From JALYOC01 sp036675345 (lineage in GTDB: Bacteria; Myxococcota; Myxococcia; Myxococcales; Myxococcaceae), in NCBI GenBank assembly GCA_036675345.1, contig JAKFFE010000021.1:1-64000 (forward strand): DNA of 64,000 nt, given 5' to 3'. Positions within the stretch are counted from its first letter, which is position 1. Each line of letters starts with the position of its first letter. The position numbers and the translations under genes were made by a program. The notes beneath the pieces are model-generated. The model made no database searches. It saw nothing but the letters and a program-made list of their open reading frames with translations, and was not told the DNA's origin. Below are positions 15,582-24,544 of the stretch, piece after piece.

Positions 15582-18500
15582 ATGAGCGTTGAACGCATTG
15601 GGTTGCTTCTGTTGCTGTCGGCGGCCACCGCCTCGGCGCAGACGGTGGACGTGGCGCCGGTGACCGGGGGCAACGCGCTGTCCACGGTGATGCAGCGTCA
15701 CCTGGTCCGGGTGGAACCCGCGGGCGGCGCCCCCACCTTGCTGCTGGCCCTGCAGCGGGACGAGCGGGCCTCACCGGACGGGGAGGGGCTGCACTGGTAC
15801 CGCAGCGACGATGAGGGGCGCAGCTGGCGGCACTACGCGCGGATCATCGACGATGGGATCGCCGGACGGGAGCTGCACCTGACCGCCGATGTGCTGGTGG
15901 TGGGGGAGGACCTGGCGGTCGTCTACTCCTACGACACCACCCAGACCCTCTTCTCCTCCGACGCCTCGGATCCGCAGCGGAAGGTGTACTTCCAGTGGTG
16001 GCGCTACGACGGCGCGGGAGACTGGCGGCCCGACCCGCGGCTGACGGTGGGCGCTCCGGCCAGCGGTCATGCCTACCACCGCGCCAACCTGGCGCTGGAC
16101 TCGCTGGGGCGGATCTGGGTCCAGGGCTGGTACCGCTCACCGTGCCCTCCCAGCGCGGGAGTGGAGTGCACCGACACCCTCCGGCTGTGGGTGAGCACCG
16201 ATGGGGGCGTGTCCTTCCAGGCCCAGTCGGATCTGATCTCGCTGCCGCGGCTGGGCGGTGGCCGGGTGATCAGCCTGGGCACCCGGCTGATGATGCTGTG
16301 GGGGGAGTACTCCTGGGACAATCCGGCGCGCTATGCGGTCCGGGAGGACAGCGCGCCGCTGGATGAATGGGAGGGACCGCGGGTGGCCTTCCCGGACGGG
16401 GACGCCATCTACCATGGGGCGGCTTTCAACGCGGTGGCGGACGGGCGGGGCGGGCTGCACCTGGTGTTCAAGGACCGCCGCGAGCAGCTCTACTACCGCT
16501 ACTTCGACGGCACCTCCTTTGGGGCGCGGACCTTCGTGGACGGGGAGGCCTACTGGGCGGTGCAGCCGGCGATCACCCTGCACGGCAGCGAGCTGTACGT
16601 CTGCAGCAACCACTACCGCGCGGCCACCGGGACCTTCGAGCTGCACTCGCGCAAGCTGTCCGACCGCTTCGCCAGCCGGGTGGTCCTGGAGAGCACCCGC
16701 GACGGCAAGTACTACCCCACCGCGCCGGAGCGGGTCCCCGCGCAGGTGCCGACCATCCCCTGCGCGTACACCACCACCGGCGGTTCGATCCGCACCCGGG
16801 TCTCGCTGCAGTCGGCCTCCTCCTCCCAGACCCCGGACTTCTCGCTGTCAGCGCAGCCCGCGCAGCTGGGCGGAGAGGGGACCAGCACCCTGCGGCTGGA
16901 GGCGTCGGGTGGGTTCGAGGAGGAGGTGGGTCTGACCGTGTCCGGAGTCCCGGCGGGAGCGGAGGCCACCCTTACCCCCACCTCCTTGCAGGTGGGGCCG
17001 GAGGCGGCCAGCGCCTCGCTGCAGCTGTCGGTGGGCTCCGCGGCCCCGGGCGTCTATGCGCTGTCGATCACCGCCCAGGGAGGAGGGCTGACCCGCTCGG
17101 CGCTGGTCACCTGGACCGTGCCCTCCACCGAGGAGCCTCCGCCCGGAGGCGGGAGTGTCACCCGGGCCTTCCAGGACGGGGTGTCACCGGCCGGCTACAG
17201 CGGGACCCGGGACACCACCCTGGTGGCGGACCAGCCCACCCTCAACCAGGGGTCGGCGGTGGGGGCCTCGGCGGATGGCAGCCCGGATGAGGCGCTGCTC
17301 CTCGCCTGGGACCTGGGCGCCATTCCTACCGGGAGCACCGTGCTCTCGGCGGCAATCACGGTGGAGGTCACCAACTCCAGCAGCGGCAGCTACGAGCTGT
17401 ATCCCTTGCGAAGCCCCTGGGAGGAGAGCTCGGCCACCTGGCGGGTGGCCAGCGCGGGACGCAACTGGGCGGTGGCCGGAGCGCAGGGCGCCGCTGACCG
17501 CGACCCCACCGTGGTGGGGACCCTCAGTGGCCCGGTGACCGGGACCCGCGCGGTCCCGCTGAACGAGGCCGGGGTGGCGATGGTGCAGCGGTGGGTCTCG
17601 GATCCTGGCTCCAACTTCGGGGTGATCGTGCAGGACTACTCCGGGTCCTCCGACGGGCTGGACCTCAGCACCCGCGAGAGTGGGGTGGCCCTGCGCCGGC
17701 CACGGCTGGAGGTGACCTACGTGGAGGGATCCACGCTGCCTCAGGTCAGCCTCCTGGCCACCGATCCCCACGCCTCCGAGCTGGCGCTGGATCCCGGACG
17801 GCTGAGCCTTTCCCGCACCGGGAGCACCACCGAGGCGCTGACCGTCCACTATCAGGTGGGGGGAACCGCCAGCGTGTCGGCCGACTATCAGCCGCTGGAG
17901 GGCACGGTGGAGCTGCCGCCGGGGTCCGCCTCGGTGGAGCTGTCGGTGATCCCGGTGGACGATGCGCTGATCGAGGGCACCGAGACGGTGGTGATCACCC
18001 TCTCCTCCGGCCCGGACTACGCGGTGGGGAGCCCGGGTTCGGCCACGGTGAACCTGGCGGACGACGAGACGCCGGCGCCGCCACCGCCTCCTCCTCCGGC
18101 CGAGGTCACCGTCTCCTTCCAGCAGGGGGTGGCTCCCGGCTCCGGCTATTCGGGGGCGCGGGACGCGTCGATTCTCAGCGGCAGCCCCTCCACCAACTTC
18201 GGCTCCGCCAGCCGGCTGGAGGTGGATGGCAGCCCGGATCAGTCGGTGCTGATGGCCTGGGATCTCTCGTCGATCCCGCCCGGCAGCGTGGTGCAGTCGG
18301 CCTCGCTCACAATCCGGGTGGAGAACCCCTCGGTGCACACCTACGCGGGCTATGAGCTGCGGCGCGCCTGGACCGAGGGCCAGGTCACCTGGTCCCGCTT
18401 CGACGGGGTCACCGGCTGGCAGGTGCCAGGCGGGCTGGGGACGGCGGATCGCGGCGCAGAGGCGCTGCTGACCCTGTCCGCCAGCGCCACCGGGAGCGCC

Positions 18501-18683
18501 AGCGTCAACCTCACCCCGGCCGGGGTGGCGCTGGTCCAGCGCTGGATCTCCCAGCCCGACAGCAACCTGGGGCTGATCCTGCTGGAGACCCCGGGCGCCT
18601 CCGACGGCCTGGACTTCCTCTCCCGGGAAGGCACCGCGTCGGGCCGACCCCGGCTCACCGTCCGCTACCTGCCCCCGCCCTAG
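15582..18683 (+). CDS. Secreted multidomain protein: sialidase-like propeller, Calx-beta and two DNRLRE domains
   Basis: The protein has 1033 residues. ATG 15582 opens a clear signal peptide (LLLLLSAATASA before QTV). Residues of about 20-415 have Asp-box-like blades (YRSDDEGRSW, VSTDGGVSFQ) as in BNR/sialidase-like beta propellers. An Ig-like domain follows, then a DNRLRE domain (SYSGTRDTTL, EESSATW, VQRWVSDPGSNFGV), a Calx-beta motif (VSADYQPLEGTVELPPG...DDALIEGTETV), a proline linker, and a second DNRLRE domain (GYSGARDASI to LTVRYLPPP). DNRLRE domains are carbohydrate-related surface modules. Sialidase activity itself is not supported, as no Arg triad was identified. It ends convergently with the next gene, four bases apart. 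Confidence 0.85.
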   Translation: MSVERIGLLLLLSAATASAQTVDVAPVTGGNALSTVMQRHLVRVEPAGGAPTLLLALQRDERASPDGEGLHWYRSDDEGRSWRHYARIIDDGIAGRELHLTADVLVVGEDLAVVYSYDTTQTLFSSDASDPQRKVYFQWWRYDGAGDWRPDPRLTVGAPASGHAYHRANLALDSLGRIWVQGWYRSPCPPSAGVECTDTLRLWVSTDGGVSFQAQSDLISLPRLGGGRVISLGTRLMMLWGEYSWDNPARYAVREDSAPLDEWEGPRVAFPDGDAIYHGAAFNAVADGRGGLHLVFKDRREQLYYRYFDGTSFGARTFVDGEAYWAVQPAITLHGSELYVCSNHYRAATGTFELHSRKLSDRFASRVVLESTRDGKYYPTAPERVPAQVPTIPCAYTTTGGSIRTRVSLQSASSSQTPDFSLSAQPAQLGGEGTSTLRLEASGGFEEEVGLTVSGVPAGAEATLTPTSLQVGPEAASASLQLSVGSAAPGVYALSITAQGGGLTRSALVTWTVPSTEEPPPGGGSVTRAFQDGVSPAGYSGTRDTTLVADQPTLNQGSAVGASADGSPDEALLLAWDLGAIPTGSTVLSAAITVEVTNSSSGSYELYPLRSPWEESSATWRVASAGRNWAVAGAQGAADRDPTVVGTLSGPVTGTRAVPLNEAGVAMVQRWVSDPGSNFGVIVQDYSGSSDGLDLSTRESGVALRRPRLEVTYVEGSTLPQVSLLATDPHASELALDPGRLSLSRTGSTTEALTVHYQVGGTASVSADYQPLEGTVELPPGSASVELSVIPVDDALIEGTETVVITLSSGPDYAVGSPGSATVNLADDETPAPPPPPPPAEVTVSFQQGVAPGSGYSGARDASILSGSPSTNFGSASRLEVDGSPDQSVLMAWDLSSIPPGSVVQSASLTIRVENPSVHTYAGYELRRAWTEGQVTWSRFDGVTGWQVPGGLGTADRGAEALLTLSASATGSASVNLTPAGVALVQRWISQPDSNLGLILLETPGASDGLDFLSREGTASGRPRLTVRYLPPP

Positions 18684-18687
18684 ACCG

Positions 18688-19575
18688 TCAGGGGACGGGC
18701 AGGGGACTGGCCGCGGGAGGAGTGATGAACCGGGGCGGGGTGCGGAAGCTGCCGGAGGTCACGAACTGCTTGAAGCCGCCCAGGAAGGCCTCCGGGGTCT
18801 GGGCGGTGACTTCGGTGAAGGCCTCGGTGAAGGCCGGACCCTCCGCCATCCGGTCGATGATCTGCAGCACCGGGGCCTCCCCGTGGACCTTGATGAAGTA
18901 GGCGAAGGCGTGGTGGGCGGAGGCGTAGACGATCTCCCGATCGCCCTGGTACAGCGGCTCGGGGGAGGAGATGGGATCCAGCCCGGTCCGCGAGCGGTAG
19001 TAGCGGGCGATGTCCTCCAGCGCCGGGTACTGGTAGCCCTGATCCGCGGTGTAGGTGGCCATCCCTTCCCGGAACCACAGCGGGATGTGCTTGCGCCGCC
19101 AGGTGGTGGTGGTGGCCGCCCGCTGGAACATCACCGAGTGGGTCAGTTCGTGGAGCACCATCTCCTCCAGCTCCTCCGGAGTGGGCGGGCGGACCGGGAA
19201 GGTGGAGGGGGACTGGAAGAGCAGATCGTCATGGCGGGCCCAGGCCCTCAGCCAGGGGTAGCCGTGACGCCCGGTGTGCCACTCCAGCTGGTCGTGGTTC
19301 ACCAGCAGGATCCGCAGCGGGGCGTCCAGCCTTCCCCAGCGCACCAGCTTGGGGGCGGCCTTCTCCACCGCCACCCGGAAGGCGTTGGCGGCCTCGGCGT
19401 CGTGCTCGGCGTACTCCACCTGCACCGGGCCCACCGCGGTCTCCAAGGTCACCTGCTGCCCCAGCTCCGGCAGCCCGCGATCCAGCACCTGGCCGAACTC
19501 GGCGCTCATCGGGGTGCGACAGCCGGTCAGGATCAGCAGGGCCAGGGAGGTGGAGAGGAGGGCGGACCTAGACAT
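18688..19575 (-). CDS. Peptidase MA-like lipoprotein
   Basis: The protein has 295 residues. The lipobox ILTGC gives Cys19. The zinc-protease motif HELTH (His142, Glu143, His146) lies in 'EEMVLHELTHSVMF', and downstream 'LWFREGMATYTA' supplies the third ligand (Glu) expected in the gluzincin/peptidase-MA pattern. ATG 19575 overlaps the stop of the upstream gene by eight bases, so translation is coupled. Likely an outer-membrane or periplasmic zinc peptidase; substrate unknown. Confidence 0.83.
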   Translation of the reverse strand: MSRSALLSTSLALLILTGCRTPMSAEFGQVLDRGLPELGQQVTLETAVGPVQVEYAEHDAEAANAFRVAVEKAAPKLVRWGRLDAPLRILLVNHDQLEWHTGRHGYPWLRAWARHDDLLFQSPSTFPVRPPTPEELEEMVLHELTHSVMFQRAATTTTWRRKHIPLWFREGMATYTADQGYQYPALEDIARYYRSRTGLDPISSPEPLYQGDREIVYASAHHAFAYFIKVHGEAPVLQIIDRMAEGPAFTEAFTEVTAQTPEAFLGGFKQFVTSGSFRTPPRFITPPAASPLPVP

Positions 19576-20506
19576 CGAGCAGGTGGAGGATGGTCCGGCC
19601 GACGTCGGCGACCGTGACGAGGGGCGGGAGCTCCTGGGAAGGCGGTCCGAAATAGAGCACCGGGACGTCGTTGAGGGTGTGGGAGCGGGTAGACAGATCC
19701 TCCACATTGCCGTGATCACTGCAGATGAGGACGTGGAGGGAGCTTGGCTTGTTCTCCACCACGAATCGAGCGAAGCGATCGAAGGCGGCCAGCACTTCGT
19801 CGGCTGTCTGCCGGTCCCGGGCGTGCCCCGCCTCATCCGCCAGGTAGTGCTCGAACAGGGAGAAGTCGTGGCGGGCGGCCACCGAGAGGAAGATCTCCGC
19901 GGCCTCCTCCGGGGTGCGCAGCGGCGCGGCGATCCCCCGGGCCCGGGCGCGGGCGCCATCCAGGTCGTTGGTGATCGCCTCCCCCCGGTGCGCGTGATCC
20001 ATGCTGCGCAGCCCGACCCCGCCGGCACGCATCGCCAGGGTGGTGGCCGAGGGCTTGAAGCGGCGGCGGAACCGGTCCGGGAACTCCTGTCCCTCCGGGC
20101 TGCCGCCTCCCTCCAGGATCGGAAGCCCCAGCGCGGCCAGGTAGGCCACCGGGTAGGCGTTGGCGAAGGTCGCGGTCCGGCCTCCCTCCACCAGCCGGCG
20201 GACGATGGAGCGGCGCTGGAGCAGGTCGACCAGGAAGGCGTTGGGAAAGCCCAGCAGGTGGTGGCCCAGCAGCCGGGGGGCGGGATCTCCGGTGAGGATC
20301 GCGCTCTGGTTGGTGGCGGACTGCGGACGGCCGGGGATGCCGAAGGTGGGGTCCACCCGGTACAGCCGGCCGCCGGAAAGCTCGGTGCCCGGCGCATCCT
20401 GGAACTGCGAGAGGAGGTGCCCGGCGCCCGCCAGCGGATTGATCGCCGGCTCAGCGCGCCCCACTCCCACTCCGTCGATGAACAGCAAGGCGACGCCCAC
20501 GGTCAA
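19568..20506 (-). CDS. Alkaline-phosphatase-superfamily metalloenzyme (phosphoglycerate-mutase-like)
   Basis: The protein has about 312 residues. The N terminus FIDGVGVG supplies the first metal Asp, 'QSATNQSAILTG' the nucleophile region, and 'ICSDHGNVEDLSTRSHTLNDVPVLYFG' the metal-binding DH...H motif of cofactor-independent phosphoglycerate mutase/phosphopentomutase relatives. The chain is shorter than classical GpmI (about 510), lacking most of the inserted domain, so it belongs to the small uncharacterised metalloenzyme branch. The start is TTG 20506 or GTG 20500. It starts only 24 bases from the divergent DUF4388 gene and is coupled to the downstream peptidase. Confidence 0.8.
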   Translation of the reverse strand: MTVGVALLFIDGVGVGRAEPAINPLAGAGHLLSQFQDAPGTELSGGRLYRVDPTFGIPGRPQSATNQSAILTGDPAPRLLGHHLLGFPNAFLVDLLQRRSIVRRLVEGGRTATFANAYPVAYLAALGLPILEGGGSPEGQEFPDRFRRRFKPSATTLAMRAGGVGLRSMDHAHRGEAITNDLDGARARARGIAAPLRTPEEAAEIFLSVAARHDFSLFEHYLADEAGHARDRQTADEVLAAFDRFARFVVENKPSSLHVLICSDHGNVEDLSTRSHTLNDVPVLYFGPPSQELPPLVTVADVGRTILHLLDV

Positions 20507-20530
20507 CGGACTGTATCCTCAAAGCACTTC

Positions 20531-21619
20531 ATGGCCTTCCACGGTGATCTCTTCAGCTTCCCGCTTCCTGAGCTTCTGCAGTGGCTCGACTCCTCTCGCA
20601 AGACGGGGACCCTCCAGCTGACCTGGGAGGCCGGCGAGCGGAAGCTGTTCCTGCTCTCCGGTCAGGTGGTGGCCACCTCCAGCCAGGGGCTGCGCGAGCG
20701 GATCGCCCGGCTGCTGTCCCTCTCCCGGCTGGCGAGGGGGGAGACGGTGCTGGCCGCGTTCGAGGATCTGCAAGGTTCCAACGACTTCAACGCCGCCTTC
20801 CTGGCCCGGGGGCTGGACCCGCGGATGCCGCTGCAGCTGGCGCGGGATGAGCTCAACGGCGCGGTGGTGGATCTGGTGATGGCGCAGAACGGCCACTTCC
20901 ACTGGACCGAGGACGCGGACCGCGGAGGCGACGAGTGGGCCCCGGTGGACATCGGTCTGCGGGAGCTGCTGTTCGAGGCGCTGCGCTGGATCGACGAGCA
21001 GCCGGAGGTGGACCGGGCGCTGCCGCTGGATTCGATGTCGGTGCGCTCCCTGGTCAAGCCCGCCCCCGACCAGGGCCTGCTGCACCGGATCATCCTCACC
21101 CTGTGCGAGAACGGCCAGAACCTGGGCCGGTTGCGGCTGGCGATGGGCGTCTCCCGCACCGCCACCATCCGCCGGGTCTACGACCTGCTGAGGCTGAAGT
21201 GGGTGCGGGTGGACGGCGCTCCGGAGATCGAGATCGATCCGGTGGCGGACATGCTGGAGAAGGGATCGGTGCTGGTCCGCGAGCGGCAGTTCGAGGCCGC
21301 GGGGCTGGTGTTCTCCGCGCTGCTGGCCAGCGATCCGGCCGATCGCCGGGTGCGCGAGTTTGCCCGCATGGTGGAGCGCGAGCATGTGGCCTCTCTGTAC
21401 CGGGAGCTGCCGCCGATCATGGTCCCGCTGCTGATCGAAGACGCGGAGAGCCTCTCGCTGCTTCGTCCGGAGGAGCGCCACATCGCCGGGATGGTCAACG
21501 GGCGCTGGGACGTCTCCACCATCATCCTCGCCAGCCAGTCCCGGGAGCTGGACACCCTCAAGTCGCTCTACAAGCTGCGACGGATGGGGCTGATCCGCTC
21601 CTCCACCGAGCCGGCCTGA
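20531..21619 (+). CDS. DUF4388 (PATAN-like) domain protein
   Basis: The protein has 362 residues. The N terminus FHGDLFSFPLPELLQWLDSSRKTGTL is the classic DUF4388 opening, followed by the small beta domain (RKLFLLSGQVVATSSQG). Around residues 190-235 there is a winged-helix-like segment (NLGRLRLAMGVSRTATIRRVYDLLRLKWV), and a second similar segment ends the protein (GRWDVSTIILASQSRELDTLKSLYKLRRMGLI). Such proteins are abundant in Myxococcota and are thought to act in signalling or gliding-related regulation. ATG 20531 is the natural start; no Shine-Dalgarno is visible. It is convergent with the GTPase gene. Confidence 0.85.
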   Translation: MAFHGDLFSFPLPELLQWLDSSRKTGTLQLTWEAGERKLFLLSGQVVATSSQGLRERIARLLSLSRLARGETVLAAFEDLQGSNDFNAAFLARGLDPRMPLQLARDELNGAVVDLVMAQNGHFHWTEDADRGGDEWAPVDIGLRELLFEALRWIDEQPEVDRALPLDSMSVRSLVKPAPDQGLLHRIILTLCENGQNLGRLRLAMGVSRTATIRRVYDLLRLKWVRVDGAPEIEIDPVADMLEKGSVLVRERQFEAAGLVFSALLASDPADRRVREFARMVEREHVASLYRELPPIMVPLLIEDAESLSLLRPEERHIAGMVNGRWDVSTIILASQSRELDTLKSLYKLRRMGLIRSSTEPA

Positions 21620-21632
21620 GCGACGCCTGGGG

Positions 21633-22778
21633 TCAGACCCCGGCGCGGGGGTTGAGCCGGGCGAAGGCCTGCATCACCACGTAGATCGCGAACGCCGCAT
21701 CTTCTGCCCGGACGTTGGCCTTGCTGCCCAGCGACTGCAGCCTGAGGAGATCCGGTCCGTCGATCTTCAGGAAGTAGGCCTGGGCGGCCATCGAGGCCTC
21801 GCCGGTGTGGGCCAGCGCGCGGCGGACCGCCTCCTGGCAGGCCAGCACGCAGTTGACGTACTCGCCCCCGGCAAACGCGCTCTCCACCGCGCGGGCGTAG
21901 TCCACCAGCTCGCGGGGCGCGATCGCGGTCAGCGGACCGCTGGCCGGGGAGACGGGACGGGCCGCCCTGGCCGAGGCGGGGGTGGCCATCGTCTGAGGGG
22001 CCGCCGCCGGAGGAGACACCGGATGCGCTCCCGGGGCGGGCTGGGGCGCCGGCCGGGCCAGCGGTGCGTCCGGCGTCGAAGGCGGGCCCATCCCGGCGGG
22101 ACGGCTGCGGATGTGCTGCTGGAGCTGCTCTTCGAGGCCAGCGTCCGCGCCACCGGTCGGCGCCGGGGCGGCGGTGCGCGGAGCGGGGACGATCCGCTTG
22201 GCCCGCAGATCCTTGATCACCAGCCGGGTGATCGCCTTGAGCGCGTCGAGGATCCCCCGGCCGGTCATGGCGCAGGTCTCGAAGTCGGGCACCCCGCGCG
22301 GATTGAGCGAGGCGCGCATCTGCTCCACCGGCAGCGCCTTGGGGATGTCCCGTTTGTTGTACTGGATCACCAGCGGGAACCGGTCCAGCCGGATCCCCTG
22401 CTCGGCCAGGTTCTCCTCCAGGTTGGCCAGTGACTCGCGGTTGGAGTCCTGGGCCTCCGGCTGGGAGTCGGCCACGAACACCACCCCGTCCGCGCCCTGG
22501 AGCACGTGCTTGCGGGTGGCGTTGTAGAAGACCTGACCGGGGACCGTGTACAGCGCCAGTCGCACCGCGCAGTCGCCGACCCGCTCGACCTTGATCGGCA
22601 GAAAGTCGAAGAACAGGGTCCGGTCACCCTCGGTGGCCAGGGACATCATCTCCCCGCGGTGCTGCGGTTTGACGGTCTCGTAGACCCGCTTGAGGCTGGT
22701 CGTCTTGCCGGACAGACCCGGTCCGTAGAAGACGATCTTGCAGGCCACCTCTCGGGCAACGACGTTGACGACGCTCAC
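21633..22778 (-). CDS. MglA/SofG-like small GTPase with long C-terminal extension
   Basis: The protein has 381 residues. The Ras-like domain spans about residues 1-190: P-loop GPGLSGKTT (about 19-27), the unusual G3 motif TVPGQ that marks the MglA group, and NKRD as G4. In myxobacteria this group controls polarity and gliding motility. After it comes a Pro/Ala-rich linker and a C-terminal helical domain (about 290-381) absent from MglA itself; SofG of Myxococcus also has extra flanking regions. GTG 22778 overlaps the anmK stop (GTGA), so translation is coupled. A specific partner is unknown. Confidence 0.86.
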   Translation of the reverse strand: MSVVNVVAREVACKIVFYGPGLSGKTTSLKRVYETVKPQHRGEMMSLATEGDRTLFFDFLPIKVERVGDCAVRLALYTVPGQVFYNATRKHVLQGADGVVFVADSQPEAQDSNRESLANLEENLAEQGIRLDRFPLVIQYNKRDIPKALPVEQMRASLNPRGVPDFETCAMTGRGILDALKAITRLVIKDLRAKRIVPAPRTAAPAPTGGADAGLEEQLQQHIRSRPAGMGPPSTPDAPLARPAPQPAPGAHPVSPPAAAPQTMATPASARAARPVSPASGPLTAIAPRELVDYARAVESAFAGGEYVNCVLACQEAVRRALAHTGEASMAAQAYFLKIDGPDLLRLQSLGSKANVRAEDAAFAIYVVMQAFARLNPRAGV

Positions 22779-23929
22779 GGGGCCATCTTACCCAGGATGA
22801 CCCGGGTTCTCGCACCCGTGGCTGAAGGAACATTCTGGGGGGTCCCCGAAAGCCACTCATGGGCCAGGAGGGCGAACAGGGCCGCCTCCTTGGCCGCCTC
22901 CGGGAAACCCAGGACATCCAGGGGAAGGACCGGCAGGGGGGCGAGGCGGGAGGCCAGCTGCGCCATCAGGTTTGGATTCCGGGAGCCGCCGCCGGAGACG
23001 TAGACCGCCTCCAGGGGAAAGCGGGGGAGGATGAAGCGCCGGTAGGCATCGGCGGTGGCCTCCACGGTGAAGGCCAGCGCGGTGGCGATCAGGTCCAGGG
23101 GGCGGTCCGGGAACCGGTCCCACAGGGGGGCAATCAGCACCTCCCCGAAGCCCTCCCGCCCGGCGCTCTTGGGAGGCGGCTGGGAGAGGAAGGGATGGCG
23201 CATCAGCTCCTCCAGCAGCTGGGGGAGGACCTTTCCCTGCCGGGAGAGGGTGCCATCCAGATCGCAGGAGAGCCTTCCCCCCGTCGCCCGGCGGGCCAGG
23301 CCATCGAGGATCATGTTCGCCGGGCCGGTGTCGAAGGCCACCGTGTCCTCCAGCCGGTCGCCCACCACGCTGACGTTGCCGATCCCGCCCAGGTTCTGCA
23401 GCGCCCGCCAGGTGCCGGCGTTTCGGAACAGCGCCCAGTCCAGGTACGGCACCAAAGGAGCGCCCTGACCTCCCGCCGCCATGTCCCGGGTCCGGAAGTC
23501 GAACACGGTGGGGATCCCGGTCCGCTCGGCGATCACCGAGGCCTCGCCGATCTGCAGCGTGGAGGGGTGGGCGGCCAGCGGTCCGGGGAAGTGGGCCACC
23601 GTCTGCCCGTGGGAGCCGATCACGTCGATCTCCTCCAGCGGGACCCCGGCGGAGGCGGCCAGGCCGATCGCCGCCTCGGCGAAGCGTTCCCCCAGCACCA
23701 CGTTCAGCTCGGAGAGCTGCGGCACCGTGGCCAGGTCCAGGATCTGCTGGGAGAAGTCCGGGGGGAACGGGAAGGTCTGATGCCGGATCAGCCTCAGGGA
23801 GAGCGTGGGCCCGGTGCCGTCAATGCGGCACAAGGCGGCCTCCACTCCATCCGCGCTGGTCCCGGAGAGCAGGCCGATGCACAGCCGCTCGCGCTTCTGT
23901 CGCGCGCGCTGGACGCGGGGAGTGGGCAC
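22775..23929 (-). CDS. anmK: Anhydro-N-acetylmuramic acid kinase
   Basis: The protein has about 384 residues (E. coli AnmK has 369). It phosphorylates and hydrolyses 1,6-anhydro-MurNAc in peptidoglycan recycling. Motifs: GLLSGTSADGVEAAL (the family's ATP-binding start), IGSHGQTVAHFPG, 'VFDFRTRDMAAGGQGAPLVPYLD', 'LQNLGGIGNVS', 'AFDTGPANMILDG' and 'YVSGGGSRNPNLM'. GTG 23929 is chosen because it lies ten bases after the upstream stop and matches the family's short N terminus; an in-frame ATG at 23989 would overlap the upstream gene. The next enzyme of this pathway, murQ, is encoded 6 kb away at 29814-30725. Confidence 0.94.
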   Translation of the reverse strand: MPTPRVQRARQKRERLCIGLLSGTSADGVEAALCRIDGTGPTLSLRLIRHQTFPFPPDFSQQILDLATVPQLSELNVVLGERFAEAAIGLAASAGVPLEEIDVIGSHGQTVAHFPGPLAAHPSTLQIGEASVIAERTGIPTVFDFRTRDMAAGGQGAPLVPYLDWALFRNAGTWRALQNLGGIGNVSVVGDRLEDTVAFDTGPANMILDGLARRATGGRLSCDLDGTLSRQGKVLPQLLEELMRHPFLSQPPPKSAGREGFGEVLIAPLWDRFPDRPLDLIATALAFTVEATADAYRRFILPRFPLEAVYVSGGGSRNPNLMAQLASRLAPLPVLPLDVLGFPEAAKEAALFALLAHEWLSGTPQNVPSATGARTRVILGKMAP

Positions 23930-23939
23930 GGACCCGACC

Positions 23940-24509
23940 CTATCGCTGAAGTTCAATCCCCCGATAGATCGCGGCCACGTCCAGTTCACAGTCCAGCGAA
24001 GCCAGCCGGATCCGGTCCGGGGCCCGGACCTGGCTGGACGTCCACGCGCCGTCCGAGCCCCGGTGGTGGACCACCAGCAGGGGCTCGCGGTGCGAGACCA
24101 GCACGTACTCTCTCAGGGAGGGCAGCTGACGGTAGGACTCGAATTTCTCGGTGCGATCATAGGCCTCCGAGGAATCGCTGAGCACCTCGACCAGCAGGGT
24201 GGGGTTCACCACCGCCAGCCGGTCTTCGGGGTCTAGCTGTGGCTTGCCACAGACCACAGTCACATCGGGGTAGGTGAGCAGGGAGGTGGATTGCACCCGG
24301 ACGCGCAGGTCCGAGGTGTAGACGCGACAGGGCTTGCCCTGGAGCTGCGCGCCCAGCGACACCATGATCGCCGCGGCCAGCGCGGCGTGCTCGGGCGTGC
24401 CTCCTCCCATGGCAAAGACCTCGCCCTGGAAGAACTCGTGCTTGGTGTTGCTGGCACTCTCGATGCTCAGGTAGTCGGCCAGGGTGTAACGGTGATGGTA
24501 GGCGCGCAT
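23940..24509 (-). CDS. Uma2-family putative restriction-like endonuclease
   Basis: The protein has 189 residues. Family pattern: YTLADYLSIESAS, then KHEFFQGEVFAM (first acidic residue), LLTYPDVTVVCGKP (catalytic Asp) and NPTLLVEVLSDSSEAYDRTEKFESYRQLPSLREYVLV (the E-x-x-S...K core). This is the PD-(D/E)XK fold of Uma2/DUF820. These genes are widespread in cyanobacteria and some myxobacteria, often singly, and their role is unknown. ATG 24509 is the first ATG in frame. It ends ten bases before the anmK start, so it probably leads that operon. Confidence 0.87.
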   Translation of the reverse strand: MRAYHHRYTLADYLSIESASNTKHEFFQGEVFAMGGGTPEHAALAAAIMVSLGAQLQGKPCRVYTSDLRVRVQSTSLLTYPDVTVVCGKPQLDPEDRLAVVNPTLLVEVLSDSSEAYDRTEKFESYRQLPSLREYVLVSHREPLLVVHHRGSDGAWTSSQVRAPDRIRLASLDCELDVAAIYRGIELQR

Positions 24510-24544
24510 CGCCCCCTGAACGTAGTCAGGACCCGTCGTAGAGG

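Noticed and set aside
15582..16800. Calling the secreted protein an active sialidase
   Set aside because: Asp-box-like blades are present, but the Arg triad and the Tyr/Glu pair were not found; only the fold is supported.
21629..21641. GGGGTC-A-GACCCC hairpin between convergent genes as a terminator
   Set aside because: It has a very short loop and no T tract on either strand.
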